Shown here in pieces: positions 1-5,627 of a stretch of DNA of 7,009 nucleotides. Position numbers and translations under genes: made by a program. The stretch comes from Bacteroidales bacterium (GTDB lineage: Bacteria; Bacteroidota; Bacteroidia; Bacteroidales; UBA932), in assembly GCA_017478685.1 (NCBI GenBank), contig JAFVDC010000013.1, positions 1 through 7,009 on the forward strand. The letters are read 5' to 3'. The notes below the pieces were generated by a model. It was not told the origin of the DNA and did not search any database. It saw nothing but the letters and a program-made list of their open reading frames with translations. Position 1 is the stretch's first letter. Each line of letters opens with the position of its first letter.

Positions 1-24
1 CGGGTGCACCTGCAGGTGCACCCG
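1..24. repeat. Perfect 24-bp palindrome, possible terminator or operator
   Basis: The left half CGGGTGCACCTG is followed directly by its exact reverse complement, CAGGTGCACCCG. As RNA it could fold into a 10-bp GC-rich stem with a TGCA loop. It lies 44 bases beyond the stop codon of the leftward aspartokinase-like gene, where a terminator would be expected. Any T-tract for the leftward strand would fall outside the window, so termination cannot be confirmed. On the rightward strand it is followed only by ACTTTG, a poor U-tract. A binding site for a dimeric regulator of a gene further left is an alternative. It touches the window edge, so the palindrome may be longer. Confidence 0.5.
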
Positions 25-38
25 ACTTTGTATAATCA

Positions 39-54
39 GCGCTTAATCAAGCAC
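39..54 (-). other. Short hairpin after the aspartokinase-like gene
   Basis: On the minus strand GTGCTT, a GATT loop and AAGCGC can form a 6-bp stem including one G-U pair. It lies 14 bases after the stop codon of the leftward gene. It has no clear T-tract, so it is at most a weak RNA-end stabiliser next to the stronger palindrome at 1-24. Confidence 0.2.
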
Positions 55-68
55 TTACGCGCCAGCCG

Positions 69-1307
69 CTATTGAAGGAGCGCCGTAGCCTTATCTACAT
101 CGGCGGAATCTACCACAAGCGAGATGGAGAGCTCTTCCCCGCCCTGGGCCGAAGCTATGATATTGATGCCGGCCTCTCCCATTTTGCCGAAAATTGCGGC
201 CGATGTGCCGGGAAGGTTCCTCATGCGGCTGCCGAACACCGTCACGATGCCAACCTGCTGATTGGCAACGACAACATCGTCAAGAGGCAGCAGGGGGTTA
301 TCCTTGAAAAGACCTTGGACAGCGTTTACGGCGCGGTCCTTCTCCGAACTTTTCACAGCAAATGAAATGCTGTACTCGGATGAAGTCTGGGCAATGAAAC
401 GGACATTGACACCTGCGCCGGCAAGGGTGGAGAAAATGGCTCCGGACATGCCTACACGGCCAAGAAGGCCGGTACCATATACGGTAATGAGGTCCAGGTC
501 TTTATCTGAGATGACGGCGGTACCGTGGGAAGACTCCCCGGAGATGAGGGTGCCGCCGAATGAAGAATCCGTAATATCCTTGACCACAATTGGAATCCCC
601 GCATTTTTGGCTGGCCACACTGCCGATGACGCGAACGGGGCGTGCTCCTTGGAGCAGTAGTGGGCGGCTTCGTCGTAGGTCATGGTAGTTTCCCGGCCCA
701 TGCCCTTGCCATCCACATAGAATTCGATGGATTCGGCATCAAGGGTGGCGCCTATAAGGGAAGCCATGAGATGTGCTCCGTCCTTCCCCACCCTTACCAC
801 ATAGCCTGTGGTGAGCCTGCCGTAACCGCCGGAGATGATTTGGCCGGGAGTGCAGCGCAGCCGGATCTGGGCCTGAGACTGCGCCCAGTCAAAATGCTGG
901 GAGCTTCGGCATATCATTAGTTCCGTTCCGTCCACGATGCTTCCGCCGGCTTTTGAACAAACGGCCTCTGCGCAAAGGCGTGAGCACTTGGCCATTACAT
1001 AGTCCTCGATGGCCGTGCGGTCTGTCTGGACATACATGGCCTCACGGAGATAACCTGCCACGGTATCAAGGATGGAATCCACCTTCTCCAGGTATGCGGG
1101 AGAATCTGCTAGGGAATAAAAGTACTCCCTGATGGCTTTGATCTGCGACTGGGCACTCTTTTTATGGTCAATGGTTGTGCCGATTGCCTCTGAGAAAAGA
1201 TCCTCGATGGCGTGCTCCGGGCGGATGACTGCAATGGAATCCCCGTCACAGAGGGCGGCGATTTCACTGATATAATTCTTCTTGAGATAGAAAGACCTTA
1301 CTATCAT
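69..1307 (-). CDS. Aspartokinase-like protein with tandem ACT domains, catalytic motifs lost
   Basis: The 412-residue protein follows aspartokinase order: amino-acid-kinase region about 1-255, ACT1 about 270-334 (GTGLLGRVGMSGAIFSTLAG and SSEYSISFAV) and ACT2 about 352-412 (VFGSRMRNLPGTSAAIF). Family kinases bind ATP and aspartate through an N-terminal KFGGTS, a GE motif, GRGGSDYTA, TDVDG and ADPR. Here the N-terminus is MIVRSFYLKK, the GE region reads AIEDYVMA, the RGGSD region reads VVRVGKDGAHLMA, TDVDG is FYVDGKG, and ADPR is missing. The scaffold still aligns, for example TMTYDEAAHY, NAGIPIVVK and GGTLIS. The ATG is 7 bases after the sod stop, so a lost upstream extension is unlikely. There is no homoserine dehydrogenase domain. 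My inference is a non-catalytic, ligand-sensing or partner-binding paralogue; decaying kinase is the alternative, although the frame is fully open. Fold assignment is strong, lack of activity likely, role unknown. Confidence 0.85.
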   Translation of the reverse strand: MIVRSFYLKKNYISEIAALCDGDSIAVIRPEHAIEDLFSEAIGTTIDHKKSAQSQIKAIREYFYSLADSPAYLEKVDSILDTVAGYLREAMYVQTDRTAIEDYVMAKCSRLCAEAVCSKAGGSIVDGTELMICRSSQHFDWAQSQAQIRLRCTPGQIISGGYGRLTTGYVVRVGKDGAHLMASLIGATLDAESIEFYVDGKGMGRETTMTYDEAAHYCSKEHAPFASSAVWPAKNAGIPIVVKDITDSSFGGTLISGESSHGTAVISDKDLDLITVYGTGLLGRVGMSGAIFSTLAGAGVNVRFIAQTSSEYSISFAVKSSEKDRAVNAVQGLFKDNPLLPLDDVVVANQQVGIVTVFGSRMRNLPGTSAAIFGKMGEAGINIIASAQGGEELSISLVVDSADVDKATALLQ

Positions 1308-1314
1308 GACTGAA

Positions 1315-1899
1315 TTATTTGGTATAACGTTTTTCCAGTTCTTCCCAGTTCAGGATACTCCAGAGGCCCTCCATATAAGCGGGCCTGCGGTTCTGATAAT
1401 CAAGGTAATAGGCGTGTTCCCAAACATCAAAGGTGAGGATGGGTTTGAGGCCGCGGGTGACGGGGTTTCCGGCACCGGACTCCTGGGTTATGTGAAGGGT
1501 GCCGTCTGCGGCGGCGCCAAGCCACACCCAGCCGCTTCCGAAAAGGGAGCCACCTGCTGCGGCAAAGGCCTTCTTGAATTCATCGAAACTCCCCCACTGC
1601 TCCTCTATCCGGGCGGCAAGCCTGCCGACGGGAACGTTACCCTCCTTAGGGGCGCGGAACTGCAGGAAATAGAGGTTGTGGTTGAGGATCTGGCCGGCAT
1701 TGTTGAATACGCCACCCGTAGATTCCTTCACGATATCCTCCAGCGCAAGGTTCTCCCACGGAGTGCCCGGAATAAGGGAATTGAGGTTGTTTACATAGGT
1801 TTGCAGGTGCTTTCCATGATGGAAACCTCTTGTGGCAGCGCTGATTACGGGCTCCAGCGCATTGGGAGCATAAGGAAGCTGAATTAGTGTGAAGGACAT
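1315..1899 (-). CDS. sodB: Superoxide dismutase, Fe/Mn family (Fe-type signature)
   Basis: This 194-residue enzyme converts superoxide to oxygen and hydrogen peroxide in the cytoplasm, and its length is normal for the family. The four metal ligands are H27 (FHHGKH), H74 (LNHNLYF), D158 and H162 (DVWEHAYY). Active-site Y35 and the outer-sphere Q70 of Fe-type enzymes (NNAGQILNH) are present. T156, two residues before ligand D158, matches E. coli FeSOD; Mn and cambialistic enzymes such as that of Porphyromonas gingivalis carry Gly there. This favours Fe use, although Bacteroidales SODs can be cambialistic. There is no signal peptide. The gene is first in a leftward operon, with the aspartokinase-like gene 7 bases downstream. 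A TATATTTG box lies 22 bases before its ATG, so transcription probably starts only about 15 bases upstream. In this group sod usually serves oxygen tolerance. Confidence 0.96.
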   Translation of the reverse strand: MSFTLIQLPYAPNALEPVISAATRGFHHGKHLQTYVNNLNSLIPGTPWENLALEDIVKESTGGVFNNAGQILNHNLYFLQFRAPKEGNVPVGRLAARIEEQWGSFDEFKKAFAAAGGSLFGSGWVWLGAAADGTLHITQESGAGNPVTRGLKPILTFDVWEHAYYLDYQNRRPAYMEGLWSILNWEELEKRYTK

Positions 1900-1921
1900 A
1901 ACAGGGTGTTTTTGATTCTTA

Positions 1922-1929
1922 CAAATATA
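1922..1929 (-). promoter_or_regulatory. -7 box of the sod promoter
   Basis: Read leftwards this is TATATTTG, a perfect match to the Bacteroidota -7 consensus TAnnTTTG. It sits 22 bases before the sod ATG. No convincing TTTG -33 element is visible at the expected 19-21 base spacing. That position falls on the opposing -7 box of the yicC promoter. Confidence 0.7.
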
Positions 1930-1941
1930 AGGAAAAAAAGC

Positions 1942-1949
1942 TATATTTG
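1942..1949 (+). promoter_or_regulatory. -7 box of the yicC promoter
   Basis: TATATTTG perfectly matches the Bacteroidota -7 consensus TAnnTTTG and lies 20 bases before the yicC ATG. The -33 region, about 1919-1922 (TTAC), is weak and coincides with the opposing sod -7 box. The implied 5' leader is only about 12-15 bases. Confidence 0.7.
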
Positions 1950-1969
1950 CACGTTAAAACAGCAAAATC

Positions 1970-2869
1970 ATGATCAAGTCCATGACCGGCTACGGCAAGG
2001 CCGAAGTTTCGCTTGAGGGCGGAAAACTCACTATAGAGATACGCTCGCTCAATGCAAAAAGTGCCGACGTCAACATAAAATCCACCCTTCTCCCCAAGGA
2101 CAAAGACCTCATAGTGAGGAAGATGCTCTCGGACTCCCTCATTCGCGGCACCATAGACATGTTCCTTACCTGGGAAGTCGGCGCAGAAGCCGGAGGCCAT
2201 GAAATCAACCAGGATGTCTTCCACAGCTACTGGCGCAGCATAGTAAAGGCCATGGATGCCGAAACCGTTTTCACCAAAACTTTCCTCAAGGATCCCGGCG
2301 TAGGAAGCATCCTTGCCAGCAGCATCATCCGCCTCCCGGACGTAGTGGACACAAAGAAGGCCGATGTCATAACTCCTGAAAACTGGCCCCTGGTGGAAGC
2401 CGGAATCAAGGAGGCCATAGAGAAAATATGCACCTACAGGGACATTGAAGGCAAGGCCCTCTATGCCGATGTCACTTCCCGCGTAAACAACATCCTGTCC
2501 CTGTACAACCAGGTTGAAGCACTTGAAGGAGAACGCATTGAAGCCGTAAAGGAGAAACTCTCCAAAGCCCTTTCGGACCTTCAGGCCAAAGCCGACCCTT
2601 CCCGCTTTGAGCAGGAACTCATCTTCTACCTCGAGAAATACGACATCAACGAGGAAAAGGTGCGCCTGAGGCAGCACTGCAAGTATTTCATGGAGGTTAT
2701 AGACTCCGAGCCCTGCCCCGGCAAGAAACTCGGGTTCATCATCCAGGAGATGGGAAGGGAGATAAACACCACCGGTTCCAAGGCAAATCACGCCGGAATC
2801 CAGCAGTTGGTTGTGAAAATGAAGGACGAACTTGAAAAAATTCGTGAACAATCCATGAATATTTTGTAG
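1970..2869 (+). CDS. yicC: YicC family endoribonuclease
   Basis: The 299-residue protein opens with the family hallmark MIKSMTGYGKAEV and ends with the hallmark C-terminal module (LGFIIQEMGREINTTGSKAN, then IQQLVVKMKDELEKIREQSMN). The N-terminal YicC domain spans about residues 1-155 and includes IEIRSLNAKSADV. A helical, charged middle section (about 160-250, with FYLEKYDINEEKVRLRQH) leads to the DUF1732 module. E. coli YicC is a cytoplasmic endoribonuclease linked to small-RNA decay; function here is by family. Length and ends are normal, so the gene looks intact. It is read divergently from sod from its own promoter and closes at a terminator hairpin. In many bacteria, including Bacteroidota, yicC is followed by gmk (guanylate kinase), but here a fimbrial operon follows. 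The start is the only ATG that fits the family N-terminus. Confidence 0.95.
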   Translation: MIKSMTGYGKAEVSLEGGKLTIEIRSLNAKSADVNIKSTLLPKDKDLIVRKMLSDSLIRGTIDMFLTWEVGAEAGGHEINQDVFHSYWRSIVKAMDAETVFTKTFLKDPGVGSILASSIIRLPDVVDTKKADVITPENWPLVEAGIKEAIEKICTYRDIEGKALYADVTSRVNNILSLYNQVEALEGERIEAVKEKLSKALSDLQAKADPSRFEQELIFYLEKYDINEEKVRLRQHCKYFMEVIDSEPCPGKKLGFIIQEMGREINTTGSKANHAGIQQLVVKMKDELEKIREQSMNIL

Positions 2870-2922
2870 GTTTTTATTTCTGTAACTGCTTAACCCACAA
2901 CATATTACGCTTTCCGCCGCGG

Positions 2923-2932
2923 GAAACGTTTC
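2923..2932. promoter_or_regulatory. Palindrome GAAACGTTTC, upstream copy
   Basis: A perfect 10-bp palindrome lies in the yicC-fimbrial intergenic region. The same 10 bases occur again at 2985-2994, 62 bp away centre to centre, which is close to six helical turns. Paired, phased palindromes suggest binding of a dimeric regulator. Upstream bases TTTCC (2911-2915) and GGAAA (2922-2926) can also pair, giving alternative RNA folds. Confidence 0.45.
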
Positions 2933-2936
2933 TTTC

Positions 2937-2979
2937 AGCCTCTGTAAGCGCCTGTAAATCAGGAAATTACAGAGGTTTT
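2937..2979 (+). terminator. Intrinsic terminator after yicC
   Basis: CCTCTGTAA (2939-2947) pairs perfectly with TTACAGAGG (2967-2975). Inside it, CCTG (2951-2954) pairs with CAGG (2960-2963) around the loop TAAAT, separated from the outer stem by a 3x3 internal loop. The stem is followed at once by TTTTA. It starts 67 bases after the yicC stop codon. It probably isolates yicC from the fimbrial operon, though it could act as an attenuator if transcription enters from yicC. Confidence 0.75.
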
Positions 2980-2982
2980 AAA

Positions 2983-2996
2983 ATGAAACGTTTCAT
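2983..2996. promoter_or_regulatory. 14-bp palindrome ATGAAACGTTTCAT, operator candidate
   Basis: This perfect 14-bp palindrome contains the same GAAACGTTTC core as the copy at 2923-2932. It ends 24 bases before the candidate -7 box at 3021-3028, where an activator or a repressor of the fimbrial operon would bind. No cognate regulator gene is visible in the window. Confidence 0.5.
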
Positions 2997-3020
2997 GTAG
3001 GGAATCCATTTTTTTCTTCA

Positions 3021-3028
3021 TTCCTTTG
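3021..3028 (+). promoter_or_regulatory. Candidate -7 box of the fimbrial operon
   Basis: TTCCTTTG differs from the Bacteroidota consensus TAnnTTTG at one position and lies 19 bases before the first ATG of the operon. That is the same geometry as the sod and yicC promoters. It follows the terminator and the second palindrome, so the operon appears to have its own start. No clear -33 box is visible, which would fit activator dependence. Confidence 0.4.
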
Positions 3029-3047
3029 CCTAAAACATGAAAAAGGG

Positions 3048-3614
3048 ATGAAGAAACTGCTCTTATACGCATTCTCGGCCGCCCTCCTGTTGCTGCTGGC
3101 ACAGGCAGAGGCCACCGCACAAAAATTTGCATTGGGAACCAATGCAGCAGACTGGCTGTCGCTTGGGACAATCAACGCCGACGCCTCATTTGCGCTGTCC
3201 CAGCACGTGTCGCTGCACGCCGGCGCAGAGTTCAACCCCTGGACCTACAAGGCCGGAAGCAAGGAATCACAGTTTGAAGCCCGCCAGAACTCATACTGGG
3301 GCGGCGCACGCTGGTGGCCATGGCACGTGTACTCCGGCTGGTGGGCAGGAGGCGACGCCCGCTACTCCGTATATAATATAGGCGGCATCCGCGGCCGCGA
3401 AACCGAGGAAGGAGACGCCTGGGGCATGGGAGCGTACGGAGGCTACTCCATAATGCTCAACGAGTGGTGGAACCTGGACCTTGGCATAGGGTTCTGGGGC
3501 GGATACAAGGAGTATGTCCGCTACGCATGCCCGCTTTGCGGCGTAAGGCTTGAGGAGGGCGGAAAACCCTTTATCCTGCCGGATGCCAGAATAGCCATCC
3601 TCCTTATCTTCTAA
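3048..3614 (+). CDS. Secreted DUF3575 family protein, fimbrial-locus accessory
   Basis: The 188-residue protein starts with a signal peptide (MKK, then a hydrophobic stretch with LLLLL, predicted cut ATA|QKF after residue 24). The mature part alternates aromatic and small residues, as in an outer-membrane-associated beta structure: YWGGARWWPWHVYSGWWAGG, GYSIMLNEWWNLDLGIGFWG and the terminal strand DARIAILLIF. The ending in hydrophobic residues and Phe is typical of outer-membrane beta proteins. A CPLCG (CxxC) pair near residue 161 could form a disulfide or bind metal. This pattern matches the DUF3575 family, which in Bacteroidales commonly sits beside Mfa1/FimA-type fimbrial genes; its biochemical role is not established. 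It is the first gene of the operon. The nearby ATG at 3037 is rejected because it meets TGA after four codons. AGGG lies directly before the chosen ATG. Confidence 0.75.
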   Translation: MKKLLLYAFSAALLLLLAQAEATAQKFALGTNAADWLSLGTINADASFALSQHVSLHAGAEFNPWTYKAGSKESQFEARQNSYWGGARWWPWHVYSGWWAGGDARYSVYNIGGIRGRETEEGDAWGMGAYGGYSIMLNEWWNLDLGIGFWGGYKEYVRYACPLCGVRLEEGGKPFILPDARIAILLIF

Positions 3615-3625
3615 AAGGGCCGGAT

Positions 3626-4369
3626 ATGGGAAAGAGACTGTTATGCCTTGCCGCTTTGATTCTGGCCATCCTGGCCGGCGGCTGTGGCGGGCCCGGCAAA
3701 ATCCAAAACCTTCAGACTCAGAAGCTTTCGGCAAGCCTCGCCCTCTCCAGGGGGGAACTGGCCGAAGAGCGCCGGGTAATTGCTTCGGCTCCGCGGGACA
3801 CAATTACCGTAACCGGGGAAAACGGGGAGACGCTCCTACTCATGAAAGCCGTGAGGGACGACGATTCCGGGGAAATGGTGGCGCACGACGTGATTGACGC
3901 CGCAGTTGTCACCGCCCGCTTCAGGAACGTCGCAGAAAGGCACGGAAGGGTGGACCTTCGCTTTGAGGTGATAGTTCCCGCGGAGATGATAGACAAAAAA
4001 TGGCAGCTCCAGTTCAACCCGGACATGTTCATCCTTGAAGACAGCATAAGGCTGGAGCCCGTGATAATAACGGGAAGCGACTTCAGGTCCAGGCAACTAA
4101 GGGGCTACGAGCTCTACGACAAATACCTCAGGTCCATCATTACGGACACCACCGCCTTCATAGACTGGCGCAACCTCAACATCTGGATCGCCCGGAACAT
4201 GCCGGAGCTGTACAGGTTCAGAACAGACTCCTCGTTTGTCAGCGAAGATGACTTCCATTCCCTCTTCGGCCCCACGGAGGCCGATGCCATAAGGCACTAT
4301 ACCCTCTGGCACAGAAGACATTACCACGAAAAGAAATGGGACATGAGGGGGCGGAAATTCAAGGAATAG
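3626..4369 (+). CDS. 5' part of the interrupted gene: lipoprotein N-terminal region
   Basis: The 247-residue product begins with a lipoprotein signal peptide (MGKRLLCLAALILAILAGGC, lipid-bearing C20), so it should be exported and acylated. Residues about 60-170 are beta-rich, including ITVTGENGETLLL, VDLRFEVIVP, WQLQFNPDMF and LEPVIITGS. They resemble the beta domain that precedes OmpA-like domains in large Bacteroidales fimbrial accessory proteins, but I cannot name the domain firmly. Residues about 180-247 are mixed and end in a basic, His-rich stretch (HRRHYHEKKWDMRGRKFKE) that does not look like a natural C-terminus. The gene follows the DUF3575 gene by 11 bases. If only this part is made, it would be a small lipoprotein without the OmpA-like and repeat regions. 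Confidence 0.7.
   Translation: MGKRLLCLAALILAILAGGCGGPGKIQNLQTQKLSASLALSRGELAEERRVIASAPRDTITVTGENGETLLLMKAVRDDDSGEMVAHDVIDAAVVTARFRNVAERHGRVDLRFEVIVPAEMIDKKWQLQFNPDMFILEDSIRLEPVIITGSDFRSRQLRGYELYDKYLRSIITDTTAFIDWRNLNIWIARNMPELYRFRTDSSFVSEDDFHSLFGPTEADAIRHYTLWHRRHYHEKKWDMRGRKFKE
4367..4369 (+). other. In-frame TAG stop splitting the OmpA/TPR lipoprotein gene
   Basis: The codon lies between AAG GAA and GTC AAA, with coding-like sequence in the same frame on both sides and no indel. One base change from TAC/TAT (Tyr), AAG (Lys), CAG (Gln), GAG (Glu) or TGG (Trp) would restore the gene. The following base is G, and I see no recognised read-through motif such as CAATTA after it. Confidence 0.85.
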
Positions 4370-4438
4370 GTCAAAGCCCCGATCAAGACGGAAGGGATCA
4401 GGCTTGACACTGTCCTCAGGGACATCGAGGGGAACTTC

Positions 4439-5608
4439 GTGTACCAGTACACCCAAAGCATTCAGACAAGGCCGAAGCTCAGGAAGGTGGACATAGTCCT
4501 TTCCGGGGACATCTTCGAGCAGGAGAAGCATCTTTACACGATGCCGCGGAGCGAACCACTCACCTTCTACATCAGTTCCCTTTCGGCCTTTGTGGACACA
4601 AGGGAGAGATACCTGACCCGTGTTCTGGAAAGGAAGGCGGCGGCAAATACCGCCTGCTGGGTGGATTTTACCAGCGGAAGCAGCGAGATAGACCTTTCGC
4701 TCTCGCACAATGGAACCGAGATACGCCGCATCAAGGGAAACATGGTGGAGCTCCTTGAAAACACCGCATTCGACCTTGACAGCATAGTGATTTCGGCTTC
4801 GGCCTCCCCTGAAGGAGCCCTCAAGGCAAACAACATCCTTGCCGAAAGACGAGCCGCATCGGTGGCGGCTTACTTCGACTCCTACATACGCCACTGGAAG
4901 GATTCCGTAGGGAGGAACTCGTTCTCCGTGAGCGTAGACGACGGCGGCCGGGAACGCATTGGCCGAAGCGCCGACAATTCACCCTCCATTCCCTTCCTAT
5001 CCCGCTCCAGCGGCGAAAACTGGTCCTATCTGGGCATCCTCGTGGATGAGGATACGGTGATGACCGCGGGAGACAAGTTCTCCTTCATCCGTCACCTGGA
5101 GACCGCCGATGCAGACGAGCGGGAAAAGGGGATGCAGACCGAACCCTGGTACAGGTACATGAGAGAAAACCTGTATCCTAAGCTTCGCACGGTGAGATTC
5201 GACTTCTATCTTCACAGGAAGGGCATGGTAAAGGACACCGTACACACTACGGAGCTGGACACCCTCTACATGAGGGGCGTGAGGCTCCTTCAGGAAAGGG
5301 AGTACGAAAAGGCCCTCACGATACTTCGGGACTACCGGGACTACAACACGGCAATCGCCTATGTGTCAATGGACTACAATGCTTCGGCCATGGCCATCCT
5401 GCATGAACTTACAAGGACGCCGCAGGTCAGTTACATGCTGGCGCTTCTCTACGCCAGGGCCGGAGACGACGGGAAGGCGGTGGAAAACTACCTCCGTTCC
5501 TGCAGGGAAGACCGCTCCTATGTGTTCCGCGGGAACCTTGACCCGGAGCTATATGTCCTGATTCAAAGATACGGGCTCAACAAGGAAGAAGACAACCCTA
5601 TTTATTAA
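4439..5608 (+). CDS. 3' part of the interrupted gene: OmpA-like domain and TPR-like C-terminus
   Basis: If translated separately from GTG this part has 389 residues. Residues about 72-146 have an OmpA-like pattern: a strand WVDFTSGSSEIDL, a helix, a strand DSIVISASASPEG, then ANNILAERRAASVAAYF, which carries the usual N..L...RA signature. The Asp of the GHTD peptidoglycan-binding motif is replaced by the ASPEG type common in Bacteroidota, so peptidoglycan binding is uncertain. Residues about 273-355 form paired helices typical of tetratricopeptide repeats (YMRGVRLLQEREYEKALTIL, then a second unit VSYMLALLYARAGDDGKAVE). It lacks a signal peptide, so a separately started product would stay in the cytoplasm. 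GAGGGG at 4427-4432, 6 bases before the GTG, could permit reinitiation. The fimbrillin gene follows after 19 bases. Confidence 0.7.
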   Translation: MYQYTQSIQTRPKLRKVDIVLSGDIFEQEKHLYTMPRSEPLTFYISSLSAFVDTRERYLTRVLERKAAANTACWVDFTSGSSEIDLSLSHNGTEIRRIKGNMVELLENTAFDLDSIVISASASPEGALKANNILAERRAASVAAYFDSYIRHWKDSVGRNSFSVSVDDGGRERIGRSADNSPSIPFLSRSSGENWSYLGILVDEDTVMTAGDKFSFIRHLETADADEREKGMQTEPWYRYMRENLYPKLRTVRFDFYLHRKGMVKDTVHTTELDTLYMRGVRLLQEREYEKALTILRDYRDYNTAIAYVSMDYNASAMAILHELTRTPQVSYMLALLYARAGDDGKAVENYLRSCREDRSYVFRGNLDPELYVLIQRYGLNKEEDNPIY

Positions 5609-5627
5609 CCTTTAATACTTTATTTCA

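Larger units (their letters stand above)
3626..5608 (+). pseudogene. Lipoprotein gene with OmpA-like and TPR-like regions, interrupted by in-frame TAG
   Basis: The frame opened by the ATG at 3626 meets TAG at 4367-4369 and then continues open, with no shift, to TAA at 5606-5608. Read through, it encodes 660 positions, with the stop at position 248. The bases just after the stop translate to VKAPIKTEGIRLDTV and carry on as ordinary coding sequence into the region annotated as the second half, so a single base change separates it from a continuous gene. Other genes here (the aspartokinase-like gene, yicC, the fimbrillin) end in TAG, so TAG is a true stop in this genome. The layout of an N-terminal lipoprotein signal, a beta-rich region, an OmpA-like domain and terminal helical repeats is that of a large periplasmic or outer-membrane accessory protein of Bacteroidales fimbrial loci. 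A recent nonsense mutation, a sequence error or stop read-through would all explain it. Confidence 0.8.

Noticed and set aside
31..36. TATAAT as a sigma-70 -10 box
   Set aside because: Bacteroidota use TAnnTTTG-type -7 boxes, and this site would fire rightwards into the 3' end of a leftward gene with no gene to serve.
1306..1887. Plus-strand open frame of about 193 codons over sod
   Set aside because: It is a shadow of sod, whose four metal ligands and full-length match are clear.
1919..2851. Long antisense open frame over yicC (about 310 codons, minus strand)
   Set aside because: It mirrors the codon bias of yicC. The yicC product matches a known family end to end, while the antisense protein shows no domain and no promoter.
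2923..2994. Invertible (phase-variable) promoter flanked by GAAACGTTTC copies
   Set aside because: The interval is only about 52 bp and is itself nearly symmetric (a terminator hairpin), with no promoter inside, so inversion would change nothing. Typical Bacteroides invertible promoters are longer with longer repeats.
3037..3051. Alternative ATG at 3037 for the DUF3575 gene
   Set aside because: It reads only four codons before TGA, while the ATG at 3048 starts a classic signal peptide.
4367..4369. Genetic-code change, with TAG read as an amino acid (Gln recoding or pyrrolysine)
   Set aside because: At least three other genes in the window (aspartokinase-like, yicC, fimbrillin) end naturally at TAG and fit their family lengths, so TAG works as a stop here.
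4097..4894. Antisense open frame of about 265 codons across the TAG-split gene
   Set aside because: It is explained by GC-rich third positions of the sense gene. The sense frame carries the signal peptide, OmpA-like and TPR-like features, and the antisense product shows nothing recognisable.
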